Source of the DNA: Paenibacillus cookii
GTDB lineage: Bacteria > Bacillota > Bacilli > Paenibacillales > Paenibacillaceae
Direction of reading: 5' to 3'
NCBI RefSeq assembly: GCF_018333375.1
Contig: NZ_BORW01000043.1
Location: forward strand, 1 to 34,722
DNA length: 34,722 bases
A program made the position numbers and the translations under genes. Under the pieces are notes generated by a model. The model did no database searches. It was given only the letters and a program-made list of their open reading frames with translations, and was not told the origin of the DNA. This document shows positions 14,755-22,969 of this stretch, in pieces. Each line of letters begins with the position of its first letter. Within the stretch, counting starts at the first letter, position 1.

Positions 14755-17490
14755 TTATTCTCTTAATAGATTCGGTATAAGATTGTACCGTAATATTGAA
14801 TCTGAAATCCATAGTTTGTTATTAATGGAAGATTGCAACACATCACATTGACTTTGAGCATCATTTCCATAGCAAGCCCCATCCACTGAGATAAAATCTT
14901 CTCCAATATAGTTGCCGTTTCTAAAAATAACAGGTGATTGCTTAGAAAATATATTTTCTCCCAAGAAAACATTGTTATTATGTTTTATACCTAAGATATG
15001 GAGTAACGTAGGGGTTATATCTAAGTGACCCGTATTCGTTGCAATGATACTATTTTGTACTCCTGGGATATGAATAATAAAGGGAACTTTGTCTAAAAGC
15101 AATTGTTGTTCTGGTGTTTTTTCAATTTTCAGAATCTTGGACAACTCTTCTAATGATATACCAGCATCATGGTCCCCATATATAGCAACTACCGTATTTT
15201 GTAACATCCCTCTTTTTTCAAGTTCGTTCATAAATTCACCAAAAGCGTAATCTGCATAATGAACACTATTCAGATAATTTCCTAAAATAGTTCCTTCCAA
15301 TTCACCCAAATTCAATGATACTGGCAATCTCTCGTTATAAGGATGGTGATTGCTTAATGTTATTAAAAATGAAAAAAATGGTTGCTTTAAACTTATCATT
15401 TTGTCTAAGCTTTGACGTAAAAAGGTTTTATCGGATAAACCCCATCCGATTTTCTCATCTAGAACAAGATCCTCTTGAAAATATGATTTTTGAAAACCTT
15501 GTAAACGGTGCATCCGGCTCCTACTCCAAAACGCTCCATTATATCCGTGAGCCGACATTGTATCATAATTATTTTCATTTAATATTTTTGGTAATGAGTC
15601 AAGTTTATTATTATTATAAGTTGTATAAACAGATCCGCTTTGAAGTCCAAACAATGAATTCAGCGAAATAAACTCAGCATCAGATGTTCTACCCGGACCC
15701 GTTTGATCATAAAAGTTATTAAAATACAAGTTATTAGAGGCAAATTTATTCAAATTTGGTGTTATAACTTGATTATTGTAAGTTAGATTGATTACAAAAT
15801 TCTGTAATGCTTCAGATTGAATAAGTATAACATTCTTATTTCGCGCAATTCCAAAATACTGATCATATTTATCATTGTCTTTTTCCGACTTCCATTCATT
15901 TATTTCCTTTAATTCACTAGGTGAGATTCTTCTTATCTTCTGCCCAAGATAAGAGGTGAAATCATAGAGATGAAAATTTATCAATCCAATATCCTGAACA
16001 ATTAATTTATTCTGGTATTTTTTCTGGAAAAGGTCTTCTTTCGCCAAATTATTAAACATTACCCCAGATATCCCAAGGGTCGAAACCAGAAGTACAAGAG
16101 AATATATAATTCTACTTTTTTTAATGGCTCCGTTCTTTGGAAAGGATGTTCTTAAGAATATATAGAGTATAGCAAACATAAAAATATCGAAAAATAAATA
16201 AATGGCATATTTATAGTCGATGAGATTTGAAATGCTATCAGTTACATTCGCAAGTTGCTTAGCATTAAAAATTGTACCTGTAGTTATAACGTCGTTAAAA
16301 TAACGAAAGTATATCAAATCACTGAAAATTAGAAGGCTTACCATTATATTAAGAAGTATAGTTACAAAAAATCTTATCTTTCGATTTATAAAACAATTTA
16401 AGACTAGAGCTGTTATTATTACACCTAACACCATTAACTTCACAGAGTTAATATCGCCAGATATTAAAACAGTCCCCCACTTTACCTTAAAATATAAACT
16501 TATGGTTATCCAAATGATATCGAAATATCCAATTAAAACAAAAAACATCGATTGGATACTTTTTCTAAAACCGAGTGTTTTTGTTTTGATAAAATCACTA
16601 ATCAAAACACTCAGATATACCATCAAAAGAAAAGTAAAGAACCAAATTAGATATATCCAAAATTCGGAATGAAAGGTGATCTTGGTTTGTTTCTCCGAGA
16701 CAAATTTACCATTTCCAAACCATCCAAAACCTTCATTAACCATATCCCACTGGATTATATACTTCCCGGTATTGCCCGGAAAAGCTATACTAGCATTTAT
16801 ATCTACTTCCTCACCTGGTCCAACTGCATAAGGCAGCGTACTCCTCACTCCATCATGAACTAAGAGATTGTTATCTTTATCTAATATATCATATGATAAA
16901 CTTATACCAGAGTAAGTTTCCCATCTTGAGTTACCTGTATTCTTGATCTTTAATTTAATTTGTTTTTTTTCCTTGCCCCAGACAGAGATTGATTTTACTG
17001 GATTCAAAATTTCGAAATCATAATTTTTTATGAATTTTATAGGCAAAACTATGCTGTTTTTTTTATCAACTTCCGAGAACCACATCTCCCCTTCCGAAAC
17101 CAAATCGAACTGTATGTACAATTGTTCATTAAGTTCTAAATTTGAAGGGATCTCAATATTAGGTTTAATATTTATATATCCCCCTGGCTTTATATCCTGT
17201 GGGAGAAGAGTTCGGGCCCCATCATTTAGTACTACCTCATTGTTTTTATTTATCAAATGATAGGACAATCGAATCTTTTCCTTACTCCATGCTTCTCTTC
17301 CTGTGTTAATTAACTTTAAATCTACGCTATTGTCTATTTTTTTCTCATAAGAAGTGTCAATAATTATTTCGCGTTCACTTAAGACAACAATATTTGAGGA
17401 GTAGACTTTTTCAGCTTTAGCATGTTCTGGTATCCCTAAAAGTAGTATTACACCAAAGATTGATATAAAAAATTTAACGTAATTAGCCAA
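14755..17490 (-). CDS. LtaS-like phosphoglycerol transferase with two N-terminal Ig-like repeats
   Basis: 911 aa, well above the 600-700 of usual LtaS proteins. Residues 1-26 are a signal peptide. Two related extracellular repeats follow (about 57-140 and 178-260). Each runs NTG..W, LSY, DG.R..LP, PG, then IQ.D(L/M)V.EG..WF, resembling an NBR1/CARDB-type Ig-like fold. Six membrane helices span about 277-480. The C-terminal sulfatase-like domain has metal ligand Glu560 (LIQSEALQ), catalytic Thr602 (TGPGRTSDAEF) and YGDHDAG. It probably transfers phosphoglycerol or a similar group to an extracytoplasmic glycan. The TTG start at 17490 has only a weak RBS, but no better start precedes the signal peptide. 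Very AT-rich compared with both flanks, so probably acquired. Spacing of 50 bp suggests co-transcription with the GT2 gene. Confidence 0.85.
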   Translation of the reverse strand: MANYVKFFISIFGVILLLGIPEHAKAEKVYSSNIVVLSEREIIIDTSYEKKIDNSVDLKLINTGREAWSKEKIRLSYHLINKNNEVVLNDGARTLLPQDIKPGGYINIKPNIEIPSNLELNEQLYIQFDLVSEGEMWFSEVDKKNSIVLPIKFIKNYDFEILNPVKSISVWGKEKKQIKLKIKNTGNSRWETYSGISLSYDILDKDNNLLVHDGVRSTLPYAVGPGEEVDINASIAFPGNTGKYIIQWDMVNEGFGWFGNGKFVSEKQTKITFHSEFWIYLIWFFTFLLMVYLSVLISDFIKTKTLGFRKSIQSMFFVLIGYFDIIWITISLYFKVKWGTVLISGDINSVKLMVLGVIITALVLNCFINRKIRFFVTILLNIMVSLLIFSDLIYFRYFNDVITTGTIFNAKQLANVTDSISNLIDYKYAIYLFFDIFMFAILYIFLRTSFPKNGAIKKSRIIYSLVLLVSTLGISGVMFNNLAKEDLFQKKYQNKLIVQDIGLINFHLYDFTSYLGQKIRRISPSELKEINEWKSEKDNDKYDQYFGIARNKNVILIQSEALQNFVINLTYNNQVITPNLNKFASNNLYFNNFYDQTGPGRTSDAEFISLNSLFGLQSGSVYTTYNNNKLDSLPKILNENNYDTMSAHGYNGAFWSRSRMHRLQGFQKSYFQEDLVLDEKIGWGLSDKTFLRQSLDKMISLKQPFFSFLITLSNHHPYNERLPVSLNLGELEGTILGNYLNSVHYADYAFGEFMNELEKRGMLQNTVVAIYGDHDAGISLEELSKILKIEKTPEQQLLLDKVPFIIHIPGVQNSIIATNTGHLDITPTLLHILGIKHNNNVFLGENIFSKQSPVIFRNGNYIGEDFISVDGACYGNDAQSQCDVLQSSINNKLWISDSILRYNLIPNLLRE

Positions 17491-17540
17491 CGTATACTCA
17501 TCTCTTTCTGTTAGTCATAAAATTTTATGTGATAGGCTAG

Positions 17541-18452
17541 TCAAATCGTTTTCTCTATACCATGCTCTTTCTGCTTTTTATACGGGGTCCGATTTACTAA
17601 AAATTTATTTTTAATAATAGAAATGAAAAATAAAAAACATACTCCTAAATATATAAAATAATTTATCAGAATATTGTACCGCTTACGATAATGCTTGCGG
17701 TGAAACACGATCATTGCCCGGTGAAATTCATAGATGATCCGAACCGGGCGTCTGCGGGCGCTCCCGCCTTTGTAGTGGACAATCCTCGTTTTCGGATAAT
17801 AATGAATGTCCCAGCCCGCCTGCTTGATCCGGTAACACCAGTCGATGTCCTCGCCGTACATGAAAAACGTCTCGTCCAGTCCGCCAATCTGCTCGATCGT
17901 CTCCCGCCGCACCAGCATAAAAGCCCCGACCAAACAGTCCACAGGGTATTCCTGATCCGGATCGAGATGGCCCAGTTGGTACTGGTTAAACTTCGGGTTG
18001 TCCGGAAAGAGCTTCGAAAACCCAAAGGCGTAATAAAACGAAGCGGACGGCGTCGGAAACCCGCGCTTGCAAGCTTTGTCGAGCGAGCCGTCAGGCAAAA
18101 TGACCTTGCACCCCGATGCCCCTACCTTCGGATGCTCATCCATAAAGGCGATCATCGTCTGCAGCGTATCCTTCTGCACGACCGTATCCGAATTAAGCAG
18201 CAAAACGTACCGGCCCTTCGCCGCCGCCATCCCTTGGTTGTTGGCTTTGGCAAATCCGGTATTCTCCGTGTTCGCGATAAGCGTTACGTGCGGAAATTCC
18301 TCGCGAATCGACTCGACCGAGCCGTCCGAGGAATGGTTGTCGATCACGATGACTTCATATTCGTACACCGTCTCCGAAGCGTATACCGAACGAAGACAGT
18401 CCGTGGTAAGCTGACATGTATTGTAATTCACGATGAGAATGCTTAAATCCAA
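17541..18452 (-). CDS. Glycosyltransferase family 2, rhamnosyltransferase-like
   Basis: 303 aa from TTG at 18452 (AGGATG upstream; protein begins MDLSILIVNYNT). An in-frame TTG 17 codons earlier has no RBS. The GT-A fold shows VIDNHSSDGS, GFAKANNQG and the metal-binding LLNSDT, then the acceptor region CLVGAFMLVRR and FMYGEDIDWCYR. This pattern is typical of WbbL/WsaD-like dTDP-rhamnose rhamnosyltransferases, though sugar specificity cannot be read from sequence. The last roughly 45 residues form a hydrophobic segment (NYFIYLGVCFLFFI) and a basic tail. Their DNA (17541 to about 17690) is AT-rich like the following gene, while the rest is GC-rich, marking a composition break inside the gene. 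It probably adds a sugar to the lipid-linked core in the cytoplasm. Confidence 0.87.
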   Translation of the reverse strand: MDLSILIVNYNTCQLTTDCLRSVYASETVYEYEVIVIDNHSSDGSVESIREEFPHVTLIANTENTGFAKANNQGMAAAKGRYVLLLNSDTVVQKDTLQTMIAFMDEHPKVGASGCKVILPDGSLDKACKRGFPTPSASFYYAFGFSKLFPDNPKFNQYQLGHLDPDQEYPVDCLVGAFMLVRRETIEQIGGLDETFFMYGEDIDWCYRIKQAGWDIHYYPKTRIVHYKGGSARRRPVRIIYEFHRAMIVFHRKHYRKRYNILINYFIYLGVCFLFFISIIKNKFLVNRTPYKKQKEHGIEKTI

Positions 18453-18536
18453 TTGAAGCACATCCTGACAAATTTTTATCGGGTAAGATTGACCATATGA
18501 CAAAATACGTTATCGTTCGTTCTATCTATCGACATC

Positions 18537-18545
18537 ATTATAGCA
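18537..18545 (-). promoter_or_regulatory. Extended -10 promoter for the GT2 unit
   Basis: The minus strand has TGCTATAAT (18545-18537), a perfect extended -10; the -35 region is weak (TGCCAA). The predicted start, near 18530, leaves an untranslated leader of about 80 nt. It lies just past the terminator of the upstream operon, so GT2 starts a separate transcript. Confidence 0.55.
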
Positions 18546-18603
18546 TATCGCGACAGCGTTGGCAGGGGGAATATGGAAGAAATGAGAGAAAGGTAATGAT
18601 TGT

Positions 18604-18647
18604 AAAAAGTCTCCCTCCTCAACTCATAGGAATTGAGGAAGGAGACT
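18604..18647 (-). terminator. Strong intrinsic terminator of the wzm-to-rfbD operon
   Basis: A 15-bp stem, AGTCTCC.TCCTCAA (18608-18622) with TTGAGGA.GGAGACT (18633-18647), has one mismatch and a ten-base loop. On the minus strand TTTTT follows. It lies about 13 nt past the rfbD stop and closes the ten-gene operon. Confidence 0.92.
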
Positions 18648-18659
18648 CTTAAACTTGCA

Positions 18660-19514
18660 TTATAGGAATTTCAAAAAATCTTTCAGTCCTTCACGCCACG
18701 GCCTTAGATCTGTAAACCCATTCGTACGAATCGACAAGTGATCCATGACGGAGTTGGCCGGTCTTGGAGCCGGGCGCGGAAACTGCTCGGTGGTACATGG
18801 CTCAACCTGCGCCGTAATTTTAAAACCAAGCTTCTGAGCTTCCTCAAATATTGCTTGGGTAAATTCAAACCAAGTGCAATCTCCGCTATTCGATGCATGG
18901 TAGATGCCGTATTTTTCGGTGTGAACCAATTCCTCCAGAAAACGGGCCAGATCAACCGTGTAGGTAGGAGAACCTTTTTGGTCATGAACGACTTGCAGCT
19001 GGGGTTTCTCCTGACCCAGGCGAAGCATCGTTTTCACAAAATTGTTCCCGTGCAGCCCGTAGACCCAGGATGTGCGGACAATGAAATATCGTGAAGACAG
19101 GCTTTGCGTAAGAACCTCACCGGCTCTTTTGGATTTACCGTATACGCTTTGCGGATCCGTATTGTCATATTCCTGGTAAGGGGCAGCGGAACGCCCGTTA
19201 AACACGTAATCCGTACTGATGTAGACCAGTTTAGCGCCAACCTTTTCGGCCGCAACAGCTACGTTTCTTGTGCCCACTGCGTTTACCTTGTAGGCTCCGT
19301 CAACATCCGTCTCGGCGGCATCCACCGCGGTATAAGCGGCACAATGGATGATTGAATCCGGCTGGAATTCGCCCATCACTTGCTGGCATTGCTCCAAACT
19401 CGTAATGTCCAACTCGGAGCGGCTGCACCCCATGACTTCATGCCCTTTTTGTTGAAAAAGAGCGACTACATCCTTGCCTAATTGTCCTGAGGCTCCGGTA
19501 ACTAAGACTCTCAT
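18660..19514 (-). CDS. rfbD: dTDP-4-dehydrorhamnose reductase RfbD/RmlD
   Basis: 284 aa, normal length. It catalyses the last step of dTDP-L-rhamnose synthesis, the NAD(P)H-dependent reduction of dTDP-4-keto-L-rhamnose. It is a short-chain dehydrogenase fold: GASGQLGKD (7-15) binds the nucleotide, CAAYTAVDAAE is the family signature, STDYVFNG leads to the catalytic Thr/Tyr region, and YGKSKRAGE carries the YxxxK pair. The start ATG overlaps the rfbB stop (ATGA), so translation is coupled. It is the last gene of the operon, followed by a strong terminator. Confidence 0.96.
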   Translation of the reverse strand: MRVLVTGASGQLGKDVVALFQQKGHEVMGCSRSELDITSLEQCQQVMGEFQPDSIIHCAAYTAVDAAETDVDGAYKVNAVGTRNVAVAAEKVGAKLVYISTDYVFNGRSAAPYQEYDNTDPQSVYGKSKRAGEVLTQSLSSRYFIVRTSWVYGLHGNNFVKTMLRLGQEKPQLQVVHDQKGSPTYTVDLARFLEELVHTEKYGIYHASNSGDCTWFEFTQAIFEEAQKLGFKITAQVEPCTTEQFPRPAPRPANSVMDHLSIRTNGFTDLRPWREGLKDFLKFL

Positions 19515-20533
19515 ACGGAATCGCCCAGCCGTTCGCCGTATTGTTTAGCGTAATAGTCTTGGTACTCACCGGATTGAATCCGGGTCCACCATTCTTTGTT
19601 GTTGAGATACCATTGAATCGTTTCCTTGATGCCTGTTTCGAAGTTATGCTTCGGCTTCCATCCAAGCTCCTGCGTAATCTTCGTTGGATCGATGCCGTAA
19701 CGGCGGTCATGCCCAGGACGATCCTGTACATAGGTAATCAGCGACTCCGGTTTATTCAGCTCCGCCAAAATGGTTTTTACGATATGGAGGTTCGTCCGTT
19801 CGTTGTTGCCTCCAATGTTGTATACCTCGCCGACACGGCCGTTATGAATAACCAGGTCAATGGCGCTGCAGTGGTCTTCCACATACAGCCAATCGCGAAT
19901 GTTAAGCCCGTCTCCGTAAATCGGAAGCGCCTGGTCGTTCAAAGCGCGGGATATCATTAGCGGAATCAGCTTTTCCGGAAATTGATACGGTCCGTAGTTA
20001 TTAGAGCAGCGGGTGATGTTCACCGGTAGACCAAAAGTCTCGTGGTAGGCACGCACAAGAAGATCCCCGCCCGCTTTGCTCGCAGAATAAGGACTGTTTG
20101 GCGTTAGAGGCGTTTCCTCCGTAAACAGGCCGGTTTCCCCTAACGTACCATACACCTCGTCCGTAGATACTTGAACGAACTTGGTCACGCCGTATTTTTT
20201 GGCTGCGTCCAAAAGGACCTGCGTCCCCAAAACGTTAGTCTTCACAAACACTTCTGGATCCAAAATGCTGCGGTCCACATGCGATTCGGCAGCAAAGTTG
20301 ACCACAACGTCAACACCTTGCTGGAACAAGGCGTCAATTGCCTTGGCGTCGGTAATGTCAGTTTTAGAGAACGTATAGTTCGGATGATTTTCAATCGATT
20401 TCAGATTTTCCAAATTGCCCGCATACGTTAGCGAGTCCACATTAATGATCTGATACTCCGGATGCTGCTGGAGCATATATAAAACGAAATTACTGCCAAT
20501 AAATCCGGCTCCGCCGGTAACGAGAAGTTTCAT
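19511..20533 (-). CDS. rfbB: dTDP-glucose 4,6-dehydratase RfbB/RmlB
   Basis: 340 aa extended short-chain dehydrogenase. It converts dTDP-glucose to dTDP-4-keto-6-deoxyglucose with bound NAD+. TGGAGFIGSNF (6-16) binds NAD, STDEVYG holds the catalytic Thr-Asp-Glu, and YSASKAGGD holds the Tyr and Lys. RCSNNYGPYQFPEKLIP and HDRRYGIDPTKI are typical of RmlB. GGAGG lies upstream of the ATG. It is 15 bp from rfbC and overlaps rfbD by 4 bp. The gene order here is rfbA-rfbC-rfbB-rfbD, the order seen in several Gram-positive rml sets. Confidence 0.97.
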   Translation of the reverse strand: MKLLVTGGAGFIGSNFVLYMLQQHPEYQIINVDSLTYAGNLENLKSIENHPNYTFSKTDITDAKAIDALFQQGVDVVVNFAAESHVDRSILDPEVFVKTNVLGTQVLLDAAKKYGVTKFVQVSTDEVYGTLGETGLFTEETPLTPNSPYSASKAGGDLLVRAYHETFGLPVNITRCSNNYGPYQFPEKLIPLMISRALNDQALPIYGDGLNIRDWLYVEDHCSAIDLVIHNGRVGEVYNIGGNNERTNLHIVKTILAELNKPESLITYVQDRPGHDRRYGIDPTKITQELGWKPKHNFETGIKETIQWYLNNKEWWTRIQSGEYQDYYAKQYGERLGDSV

Positions 20534-20548
20534 GTAAAAAGCGGCCTC

Positions 20549-21097
20549 CTAATCAAAATTCAGTTCTGCATCCTTCAGAAGAGGATGGCGCTGGTCTTTG
20601 TCCGATAGAATGGGCCTCGATGTCGGCCAGTCGATTCCCAATGCCGGGTCATTCCATAATATGCCGCGGTCATTCTCCGGGGAATAATATTCGTCCACCT
20701 TGTACAACACTTGGGTGTTCGGCACAAGCGTGCAAAATCCGTGCGCGAAGCCTTTAGGCACAAGCAGCTGACGGTGATTATGTTCACTCAGAATGACCCC
20801 CACCCATTGACCGAAGGTAGGCGAGCTTTTGCGAACGTCAACGATGACGTCGTAAATTGCGCCGGTGAGGACGCGGATCAACTTAGTTTGGGCTTTAGGA
20901 TTCAGTTGGTAATGCAGTCCGCGAATCACGCCCGGTTCAGCCGAAAGGGATTGATTGTCTTGGATGAAGTTAAATTTGACGCCCTGCTTTTCCAAGACGG
21001 CTTCGTTGTAACTCTCCATAAAAAAACCCCGGTTATCTCCATGGACAACCGGTTCAATCAGGCATGCGCCTTGCAGGTGTAAAGGAGTGACTTTCAT
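20549..21097 (-). CDS. rfbC: dTDP-4-dehydrorhamnose 3,5-epimerase RfbC/RmlC
   Basis: 182 aa cupin-fold epimerase that inverts C3 and C5 of dTDP-4-keto-6-deoxyglucose. FFMESYNEA near the start, the catalytic His in VIRGLHYQ, LIRVLTGAIYDVIVDVR, and PKGFAHGFCTL with VLYKVDEYYSP follow the family pattern. GGAGGG lies 8 nt before the ATG. It is tightly linked to rfbA (21 bp) and rfbB (15 bp). Confidence 0.96.
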   Translation of the reverse strand: MKVTPLHLQGACLIEPVVHGDNRGFFMESYNEAVLEKQGVKFNFIQDNQSLSAEPGVIRGLHYQLNPKAQTKLIRVLTGAIYDVIVDVRKSSPTFGQWVGVILSEHNHRQLLVPKGFAHGFCTLVPNTQVLYKVDEYYSPENDRGILWNDPALGIDWPTSRPILSDKDQRHPLLKDAELNFD

Positions 21098-21118
21098 GAT
21101 GGATTCCCTCCATACTCT

Positions 21119-21868
21119 CTATATTTTCAGTTTTCCAAACTCTTCGCTAAAAGTAAGGTCCTTTGCTAGTTCGTTTGCCCTCGCCAGGGATGGGTGCGTA
21201 CCTGCATCGGTCCACCATCCTTTTAAGATATCGAATGAAAGCTGGTTACGTTCAATATATGCATTATTTACATCCGTGATCTCCAATTCGCCTCGAGCCG
21301 AAGGTTTTAGGGTTTTAATAATTTCAAACACGTGATGATCGAACATATAAATCCCTGTGACAGCGTAATTTGATTTCGGATTATTTGGCTTCTCTTCAAT
21401 CGAGACAATACGATCGCCATTAATTTCAGGAACACCAAAACGTTTTGGATCCTGAACTTCTTGGATCAAAATTTTCGCGCCATTTTTTTGCTGACGAAAG
21501 TTTTGAACAAACGGAGATAGATCGTCCTCAAAAACGTTGTCCCCAAGAATAACGACCATTTGATCCTCGCCGACAAAATGTTCTGCAAGACCAAGCGCCT
21601 GAGCAATTCCCCCCGCTTCGTCCTGCACCTTATATGTAAAGGTTACGCCCATCTCCCTTCCGCTTCCGAGGAGATTGACGACATCGCCCATGTGGTCTTT
21701 ACCGGTAACAATAAGGATATCATCGATTTGTGCCTGCTTTAATTTGTGTATTGCATGAAATATCATTGGATATCTGCCTACTGGTAGCAAATGCTTATTT
21801 GTTACCTTAGTTAAAGGATAAAGACGTGACCCTGTACCACCTGCAAGTACTACACCTCTAATTTTCAA
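21119..21868 (-). CDS. rfbA: Glucose-1-phosphate thymidylyltransferase RfbA/RmlA, short type
   Basis: 249 aa from TTG at 21868, where GGGGTG lies 6 nt upstream and the protein begins MKIRGVVLAGG. A GTG three codons earlier (21877) is an alternative. It makes dTDP-glucose from dTTP and glucose-1-phosphate, the entry to dTDP-rhamnose. It shows GGTGSRLYPLT, a nucleotide-binding GDNVFEDD, and EEKPNNPKSNYAVTGIYMFD. The stretch LLPVGRYPMIFHAI replaces the LPVYDKPMIYYP of the long enterobacterial type. At about 250 aa it belongs to the shorter class lacking the C-terminal extension of about 40 residues. Its start overlaps or abuts the stop of the upstream acyltransferase gene. Confidence 0.92.
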   Translation of the reverse strand: MKIRGVVLAGGTGSRLYPLTKVTNKHLLPVGRYPMIFHAIHKLKQAQIDDILIVTGKDHMGDVVNLLGSGREMGVTFTYKVQDEAGGIAQALGLAEHFVGEDQMVVILGDNVFEDDLSPFVQNFRQQKNGAKILIQEVQDPKRFGVPEINGDRIVSIEEKPNNPKSNYAVTGIYMFDHHVFEIIKTLKPSARGELEITDVNNAYIERNQLSFDILKGWWTDAGTHPSLARANELAKDLTFSEEFGKLKI

Positions 21869-21873
21869 TACAT

Positions 21874-22944
21874 TCACCCCATGCTTTTCTTAAAGTTTAA
21901 TGATTTTAACCTTAAAGCCTTCTTTTCAATAAGATTCCAAGAAATAAAAGCTAATATTAAAGAAAAAATCAGTGCAATCAAAAAATTTATAATGGGATAT
22001 TCCATTCGCCCCCCGTACATAAAGGTGATCAACTGTTGTACCGGAAAAGCATATATATATAATCCATAGGAAAGATCCCCCACTTTATTATACTTATAAA
22101 ATTTTATCCTAGGGGTCAATGATAGATATAATACCAAGTAGCTGCCAATAAACACAAAAACCTCATCTCTCACACCGCCGAATGGAATTGAAATCAAAAA
22201 TATACCAACAATAGTGAAGAGGTATATTTTATCCAACTTTATAAATTCTTTGTAAAGAAAAATTAAGGAACCTGCTAAAAAATAAATAAAAAACTCCAAA
22301 AAATAACCTATATTAATAGTACCGAAGCTTAAAGAAGTGTATCTAGTATGCAACTCAAACAAAGAAAAAATAAGAGCAAATAAGCTCAATAGAATTTTAG
22401 GTTTTAATAATCCCAAAACTCCGAGGAGGGCAATTATAAAATAGAAGGTAACTTCGTACTCAAGAGTCCACAGGGACCCATTAACAGCCTCTTTATAAAT
22501 GTTACTATCAAAAACACCTGGTAACCTAAACTGTGGCTCAAAAAGTGTCAACATTTTTAAATATTGATAAGTTCCTGTACTGAGAAAATACTCTTTCAAA
22601 CTTAAATTTGTAACCAGGGGACCGAGTAAAAAAACACTCAGCAAAATCACAACTATTAATGCCGGATAGATTCTTAATATCCTAGATTTCATAAAATCAA
22701 AAACGTTGGGATTTCTCACATAACTGCCTACTATTAAAAAGCCACTAATCACAAAAAAAATTTTCACCCCAAGACTCCCGAAACCCATATTGAGAATCAA
22801 AGTAGAACGTTCAGGATTCCCGGTTAAGGGAAAAGAGTGTGCCACCATTACAAATATGGCGGCCAATAACCTTAACAAGTCAAAATTATTTTCTCTTGTG
22901 TTAATAAGATCTCCAACATATAAATCACTTTTAACTTCCTTCAT
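21874..22944 (-). CDS. Acyltransferase family 3 membrane protein (sugar O-acylation)
   Basis: 356 aa, about ten membrane helices, no signal peptide. NFDLLRLLAAIFVMVAHSFPL carries the conserved histidine of acyltransferase-3 proteins, and IFFVISGFLI with SRILRIYPAL are typical following motifs. Members move acetyl or other acyl groups onto extracytoplasmic or lipid-linked sugars (OatA, WecH, O-antigen acetylases). There is no C-terminal SGNH domain, so it may act alone on the lipid-linked glycan. The DNA is visibly AT-rich, like the following glycosidase gene and unlike rfbA. AAGGGG lies 12 nt upstream of the ATG, a loose RBS. It sits within the operon, 25 bp after the glycosidase. Confidence 0.88.
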   Translation of the reverse strand: MKEVKSDLYVGDLINTRENNFDLLRLLAAIFVMVAHSFPLTGNPERSTLILNMGFGSLGVKIFFVISGFLIVGSYVRNPNVFDFMKSRILRIYPALIVVILLSVFLLGPLVTNLSLKEYFLSTGTYQYLKMLTLFEPQFRLPGVFDSNIYKEAVNGSLWTLEYEVTFYFIIALLGVLGLLKPKILLSLFALIFSLFELHTRYTSLSFGTINIGYFLEFFIYFLAGSLIFLYKEFIKLDKIYLFTIVGIFLISIPFGGVRDEVFVFIGSYLVLYLSLTPRIKFYKYNKVGDLSYGLYIYAFPVQQLITFMYGGRMEYPIINFLIALIFSLILAFISWNLIEKKALRLKSLNFKKSMG

Positions 22945-22969
22945 TAGATCGAAAAACCCCTTGTTAAAG

